From NCBI RefSeq assembly GCF_001436225.1, contig NZ_AYYO01000055.1:1-64000 (forward strand): 64,000 nucleotides of DNA. Direction: 5' to 3'. The notes under the pieces are model-generated. The model saw only the letters and a list, made by a program, of their open reading frames with translations. It did not search any database and was not told where the DNA came from. Origin of the DNA: Lacticaseibacillus sharpeae JCM 1186 = DSM 20505. Its GTDB lineage: Bacteria > Bacillota > Bacilli > Lactobacillales > Lactobacillaceae. How positions within the stretch are numbered: the first letter of the stretch is position 1; each line of letters opens with the position of its first letter. Made by a program: the position numbers and the translations under genes. Positions 60,415 through 64,000 of the stretch are shown here, piece by piece.

Positions 60415-61818
60415 CTAGTGTGTGACCGGCAGATAGCCCGTCTTCCGCACCATTTCTTGGCCCTGCTTGCTCTGCAACCAAGCCAGAAGCTGCTTAACTT
60501 GCCGCCGCTCGTGTCCCCGCGTGACAGCATACAGATTCAACGTGTACGGATAGCGGCCGCTTTCGATGTTCGCCGTGGTTGGCGCCACGCCATCAATCTT
60601 AAGGATGCGCAGGTTCTTGGTTTGTTGCATCCCCTGGGTGTAGAAACGGAAACTGTAGCCGAGATCTTGCGGCCCATTCTCATAGTCGGCGACGGCTGAC
60701 AAAATACCACCCATGCCGTCAATTTCTTCAGCCTTCAGCGGGTGCGCCAGCTTTTTGCCCCGCATCACCAGCGTCTGCATGACCGTTTGACTACCGGAAT
60801 TAGCTGGACGTTGGAACGCGCGAATGCGGGCAAAATGGCCACCAGCATTATGCCAATTTGTTATTTTATGTTGATAAATATCCTGAATTTGGTTAGTGGT
60901 CAACCCTGAAACTGGATTGTTCTTGGCCACGAAGAAGATGAATGCTTCCCGGGCAATCGGCGTGTAGTGGAACGTGATCCCCGCCTTTTTGGCCATCTTG
61001 CGTTCAGCGGTTGATGGCTTGAACGCAAAGGCGACGTCGCAATAATTGTGCACCAAGTTGGCATATGCTTCGTCAGTTTGGTTGAGCTGCACCAAGTTAT
61101 CAATCTTAGTACGCGACATGCGCGGATACAGTGCCTGCGCCGCTCCCGCATACACCGGAAATGCCGCGGTGGCCCCATCGAGCCGGGGTAATTTACCCGT
61201 TAGCCTTGTCGTCGGCTTGGCCACCCGCACCAAGCGACTGTGCTTAGCAAACGGCAGAAAATCATCTGCGTTCACGTCGCTATCAATATCGGCCCCGTCA
61301 ACGTAATTCAGGTGGTGTTGGTACTGGCCAAAACCGTACAGGCCGATGGTCAGCCCTAGCGCCAGGACGGATGCCGTGGCCGCACGCGACCAGTGCACCG
61401 TCATTTGCCGCCGCACCGCCAAAATCGCAACGGCAATGATGGCCGCGCCAAAATTCACGAACATGAGTGCCGGCATGAACGACGTCAGCTGGGCGATGGC
61501 GAGCAGTTCCGCCAGCCCGTAAAATGGGGTTGTCAGTGCCGAATAACGCATAATGTCCGGCGTATAGCCATACTTGGCCACCATGAAAAAAATGCACCAC
61601 GGTACCAGTTCAACCAGCAATATCCATAGATGCGGGGCGAGCAACCGCGCCGCACTTGCCGGCAATTCAACCCGGTGATACCGCCACAACCAAAATAGCA
61701 CTGCCACAACAGCCGCGGGCACAAGTAACCACGGATAAAACTCCGCAAACGCGCCGACAGTCCCAACAAGCAGTGGCACGGTGACAATTCCGTGCAGCAA
61801 ACTGCGCTTCAAATACAT
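60415..61818 (-). CDS. Membrane protein fused to PstS-like binding domain
   Basis: Unusual protein of 467 residues. Residues about 1-165 form four to five membrane helices. The rest is an outer type 2 periplasmic-binding domain resembling the phosphate-binding protein PstS: LDGATAAFPVYAG, AREAFIFFVAKNNPVSGLTTNQIQDIYQHKITNWHNAGG and QRPANSGSQT, the last giving a probable anion-binding loop. No pst transporter, lipoprotein box or regulator gene is adjacent. The membrane-tethered receptor may be a sensor or an unusual uptake partner; phosphate as ligand is a guess. A hairpin (61851-61875) lies upstream of the start. Confidence 0.78.
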   Translation of the reverse strand: MYLKRSLLHGIVTVPLLVGTVGAFAEFYPWLLVPAAVVAVLFWLWRYHRVELPASAARLLAPHLWILLVELVPWCIFFMVAKYGYTPDIMRYSALTTPFYGLAELLAIAQLTSFMPALMFVNFGAAIIAVAILAVRRQMTVHWSRAATASVLALGLTIGLYGFGQYQHHLNYVDGADIDSDVNADDFLPFAKHSRLVRVAKPTTRLTGKLPRLDGATAAFPVYAGAAQALYPRMSRTKIDNLVQLNQTDEAYANLVHNYCDVAFAFKPSTAERKMAKKAGITFHYTPIAREAFIFFVAKNNPVSGLTTNQIQDIYQHKITNWHNAGGHFARIRAFQRPANSGSQTVMQTLVMRGKKLAHPLKAEEIDGMGGILSAVADYENGPQDLGYSFRFYTQGMQQTKNLRILKIDGVAPTTANIESGRYPYTLNLYAVTRGHERRQVKQLLAWLQSKQGQEMVRKTGYLPVTH

Positions 61819-61850
61819 ATTAACCCCTCCAAATTAACCCTAAATACTAG

Positions 61851-61875
61851 CGGTACGGTTACCCCAACCGTACCG
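61851..61875. promoter_or_regulatory. Inverted repeat upstream of PstS-like fusion gene
   Basis: The perfect 10-bp dyad CGGTACGGTT-ACCCC-AACCGTACCG lies about 33 bases before the start codon of the fusion gene. It lacks a T-run on that strand, so it may be an operator or a leader hairpin rather than a terminator. Confidence 0.6.
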
Positions 61876-61918
61876 TCTTTAGTTTACATCATCCCCACGG
61901 CGAGGGAGGGTAATAAAG

Positions 61919-61953
61919 CAAAAACACCGTGATGTTTGTGACATCACGGTGTT
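61919..61953 (-). terminator. Terminator of MacB-like ABC operon
   Basis: AACACCGTGATG / CATCACGGTGTT, perfect 12-bp stem, followed on the minus strand by TTTTGC. It lies 5 bases after the ATPase gene. Confidence 0.9.
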
Positions 61954-61958
61954 GCAAC

Positions 61959-62636
61959 TTATTGTTCTTTCTGCAGTACGCCGTCCGTAATCGTGTACAG
62001 CTGATCCGCAAACGACTGCAGCCGCACATCGTGGGTGACGACAACAACGGCCTTGTTGCGCTTAACGGCCAGGTCACGCAGTAGCTGACCGACTACCTGC
62101 ACCCGACTGCTATCTAGCGCTGACGTCGGTTCGTCCGCCAGAATAATCGCCGGATTCGGGTACAAAGCGCGGGCGATGGCAACACGCTGCTGCTGCCCAC
62201 CAGACAATTCGCCGGGATACTTGCGCAGCAGCTCCGTGATGCCCAGCGTATCTAGCACTTCCGCCAGTTCATCCTGGCTTAAGTTACCTGACTTCTTAAC
62301 CTTCGCCACCAGCTTGAACTGGTCTGCAACAGTCAGATACGGCAGCAAATGGTACGCCTGCAAGATAAAACCAATGTCCCGCAGCCGCAGGGCATCCCGC
62401 TGTTTCTTGGTTCGTCCCGCCACGTTCTGCCCGTTCACCAGCACATCCCCACTCGTGGGCGTAAGCAGGCCACCCGCAATGGTCAGAAACGTACTTTTCC
62501 CCGAACCCGACGGTCCCATAATCAGGCTCAACTGCCCGGGTTCCGCCGCAAAGTTAATATCATGCAATACGTGCACCCGCGCGGTTCCGGTACCGAAAAT
62601 TTGGTTCACATTGTGTAATTCAAGCACACTCATCAT
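61959..62636 (-). CDS. ABC ATPase, LolD/MacB type
   Basis: Exporter ATPase of 225 residues with Walker A GPSGSGKST, Q-loop FILQAYHLLPYLT, signature LSGGQQQRVAIARAL, Walker B IILADEPTSALD and switch VVTHD. The short length and the order of motifs are those of the LolD/MacB/FtsE group that works with FtsX-like permeases. The permease gene precedes it and overlaps by one base (TAATG), so they are one operon. Likely exports antimicrobial peptides or hydrophobic compounds, or acts as a mechanotransmitter; the substrate is unknown. Two adjacent ATGs are possible starts. Confidence 0.92.
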   Translation of the reverse strand: MMSVLELHNVNQIFGTGTARVHVLHDINFAAEPGQLSLIMGPSGSGKSTFLTIAGGLLTPTSGDVLVNGQNVAGRTKKQRDALRLRDIGFILQAYHLLPYLTVADQFKLVAKVKKSGNLSQDELAEVLDTLGITELLRKYPGELSGGQQQRVAIARALYPNPAIILADEPTSALDSSRVQVVGQLLRDLAVKRNKAVVVVTHDVRLQSFADQLYTITDGVLQKEQ

Positions 62637-63691
62637 TAGCCCCCAATCACGCTGACAGGATCAACCCGCAGAACGCTGCCAACTGGAATCAACGCACCAA
62701 GCATCGCCATCACGATCAGACCCGCCCCAACGGCACTCAATGCGGGAATGTTGAAGCTCATTGGCACCACTGCCGGCATCGCCAACGCGGTCGCAACCGT
62801 CAGCAGTGAGCCAATGACAAGGCCGCTAACTACAAGTAGCAGCGATTGACTGATTGTGGCCCCAACGAGCACCTTGCTGGGAATCCCCTGTGCCCGCAGT
62901 ACCGCGTAGTTAGGCAGTTTTTGCATCGTCAGGATGTAGAGGAACACCGCGATGATAATCAGCGAAATAACCATCAGGAAGCCAATCATCAACATGAACG
63001 TTGCGTTCTGGGCGGAGTACCCCGGCAGCTTATTAATGATAGTGGCTTTCGTATAGGTCTTCATCGTACTCGAGTCTGCCTTGTAGTTCTGCGTCCGTGA
63101 AACCACAGCACTGGCAATTAAATCTTCACTGAAGCCGCGAAGAGTCCGCCACGTCCCTAACTGGCCATAAATAACAGGGGCAATGTTAAGCTTGGCGTTC
63201 TTCGTGAAGCCCACAATCGTGTAGCGCCGCTTACTGTCATTGAGGCGCACCTTGCTGCCGAGCTTGTAACCCTCTAACTGCAGCGCTGTGTCCGCGACAA
63301 CTTCATTTGCGTGGTGCACCTTGTGGCCACTGGTCAACACGATGTTCTTGGCCACGAACTGGTTTGCCTGCAGACCGATAAAGACGGCTGAAACCTGCTT
63401 ATATCCCTTGGCCTTGGCGACCACCGTATTCTCCCCGATGTACGCCTCGTTTGCGGTCAAGGTCCCCGCCTGCTTTTTGGTCAGGAACGACTGCCGCATA
63501 TCGACGTTTGCATTTGAATTCAGGGCAAAACGGTCCACGTGCCACGAATTAATCGCATCCGTATTTTCACTTGCTAACCCCAAGGCCAGACTGGTCAGGA
63601 TAAAAATCAGGTAGCTAATCAACACAATCATCAGCACAATTAGCCCCGACCGAATTTTTTCCTTCTTAATTTCGCGTAGTGCTAAAAACAT
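62636..63691 (-). CDS. FtsX-like ABC permease (MacB/DevC type)
   Basis: Permease of 351 residues. A first helix (SGLIVLMIVLISYLIFILTSLALGLA) is followed by a large outer domain of about 200 residues and three more helices, with the FtsX pattern at the end (LPNYAVLRAQGIPSKVLVGATISQSLLLVVSGLVIG). This four-helix layout is that of MacB/DevC-type exporters. The outer domain resembles a MacB-like periplasmic core (MacB_PCD). Coupled with the downstream ATPase by a one-base overlap and with the upstream partial gene by a one-base gap. Confidence 0.88.
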   Translation of the reverse strand: MFLALREIKKEKIRSGLIVLMIVLISYLIFILTSLALGLASENTDAINSWHVDRFALNSNANVDMRQSFLTKKQAGTLTANEAYIGENTVVAKAKGYKQVSAVFIGLQANQFVAKNIVLTSGHKVHHANEVVADTALQLEGYKLGSKVRLNDSKRRYTIVGFTKNAKLNIAPVIYGQLGTWRTLRGFSEDLIASAVVSRTQNYKADSSTMKTYTKATIINKLPGYSAQNATFMLMIGFLMVISLIIIAVFLYILTMQKLPNYAVLRAQGIPSKVLVGATISQSLLLVVSGLVIGSLLTVATALAMPAVVPMSFNIPALSAVGAGLIVMAMLGALIPVGSVLRVDPVSVIGG

Positions 63692-63692
63692 G

Positions 63693-64000
63693 CTAAGCTT
63701 CCTTCCTACTTAGAACCGCGCGCAACTGCGCAATTCTGGCGTCCATAGTTTCGGGCGCTAAAATGATGTCGCGCACGGTTTGGTGGTACAACACGGTGAT
63801 GGCCCAGTGCACCGGCCCGTCGTTTTCCGCCGGCATTCTGGACGGTTGCACCCCGAACGCCGCCTCGTTGTAGCGGTAATGCATCGTAATGAGCGCGCGG
63901 TACCCGCCTGCATCAATGGCGGTGATGAAATGGCGAATCGAGTCGATATAGGCTTCCGTGTTCGTCAACGTGGGCATCTGCGGTAATCCGCTGTGGATCT
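63693..64000 (-). CDS. Partial gene, unrecognised (C-terminal part)
   Basis: Open frame from the window edge to a stop at 63693. An ATG at 63975-63977 lacks a ribosome binding site and the frame continues upstream to the edge (...IHSGLPQ), so the start is probably outside. The visible part is helical, with AYIDSIRHFITAIDAGGYRALITMHYRYNEAAF, VHWAITVLYHQTVRDIIL and DARIAQLRAVLSRKEA. This could be the ligand-binding end of a TetR-type regulator, fitting a regulator placed before an ABC operon, but that is inference. It ends one base before the FtsX-like gene. Confidence 0.6.
   Translation of the reverse strand, partial: IHSGLPQMPTLTNTEAYIDSIRHFITAIDAGGYRALITMHYRYNEAAFGVQPSRMPAENDGPVHWAITVLYHQTVRDIILAPETMDARIAQLRAVLSRKEA

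Overview
The window looks like a chromosomal segment from a lactic acid bacterium of the family Lactobacillaceae, from a lineage with fairly high G+C. The signs are Gram-positive ribosome binding sites (GGAGG type), LPxTG sorting signals, three giant proteins with KxYKxGKxW-type signal peptides, mucin-binding (MucBP) repeats, a SpaCBA-like pilus locus, a PepI-type iminopeptidase and bacteriocin-immunity-like genes. The species cannot be fixed from the sequence alone. No rRNA, tRNA, transposase, prophage or CRISPR array was seen.

Layout. Positions 1-5844 hold a minus-strand pilus operon (tip, basal, shaft pilin). The shaft pilin ends without a sorting signal near the window edge, and the operon is preceded by a structured leader with a terminator (5925-6117). 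Positions 6470-10131 hold a DHA2 drug exporter, a stand-alone EAL protein and a DUF2974 hydrolase. Positions 10250-20273 hold two very large secreted adhesin-like proteins built from bacterial Ig-like domains. Positions 20626-28102 hold a CmpB-like membrane protein, an unlisted 39-residue membrane peptide gene, a UvrA-like ABC ATPase, an unknown gene, a two-gene cassette (PD-(D/E)XK-like nuclease plus sce7725-like protein) with a consensus promoter and a 17-bp perfect hairpin, an ElaA acetyltransferase and an XRE regulator.

Positions 28387-30937 are the serine biosynthesis operon serC-serA. Its leader encodes a 21-residue peptide with four consecutive Ser codons, followed by a hairpin and an intrinsic terminator. 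This has the layout of ribosome-mediated attenuation on serine and is the strongest regulatory find. Positions 31098-41492 hold regulators and small operons: TetR with a DUF4097 protein, a histidine phosphatase, an immunity-like gene, a MocR regulator divergent from a pyridoxal/HMP kinase with 27-bp phased repeats between them, an ECF sigma factor with an ECF-type promoter and a probable membrane anti-sigma partner, a VTT membrane protein, a drug ABC exporter and an ASCH operon.

Positions 41632-51704 are mostly housekeeping and accessory metabolism: PepI, YdcF, a TetM-like GTPase, a second immunity-like gene, a UDG-fold protein, D-2-hydroxyacid dehydrogenase, an AAA ATPase, GNAT, NAD(P)H-hydrate dehydratase, aldo/keto reductase and HxlR. 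Positions 51776-57223 encode a 1815-residue mucin-binding adhesin. The right end carries oxidoreductases, a GNAT, a hydrolase, an unusual membrane protein fused to a PstS-like binding domain, and a MacB/LolD-like ABC exporter with a partial upstream gene.

The region is rich in surface colonisation functions (pili plus three adhesin-like proteins, together about 20 kb) interleaved with small regulated stress or efflux units. Start codons were moved downstream from the longest open frame wherever a clear Shine-Dalgarno sequence required it.
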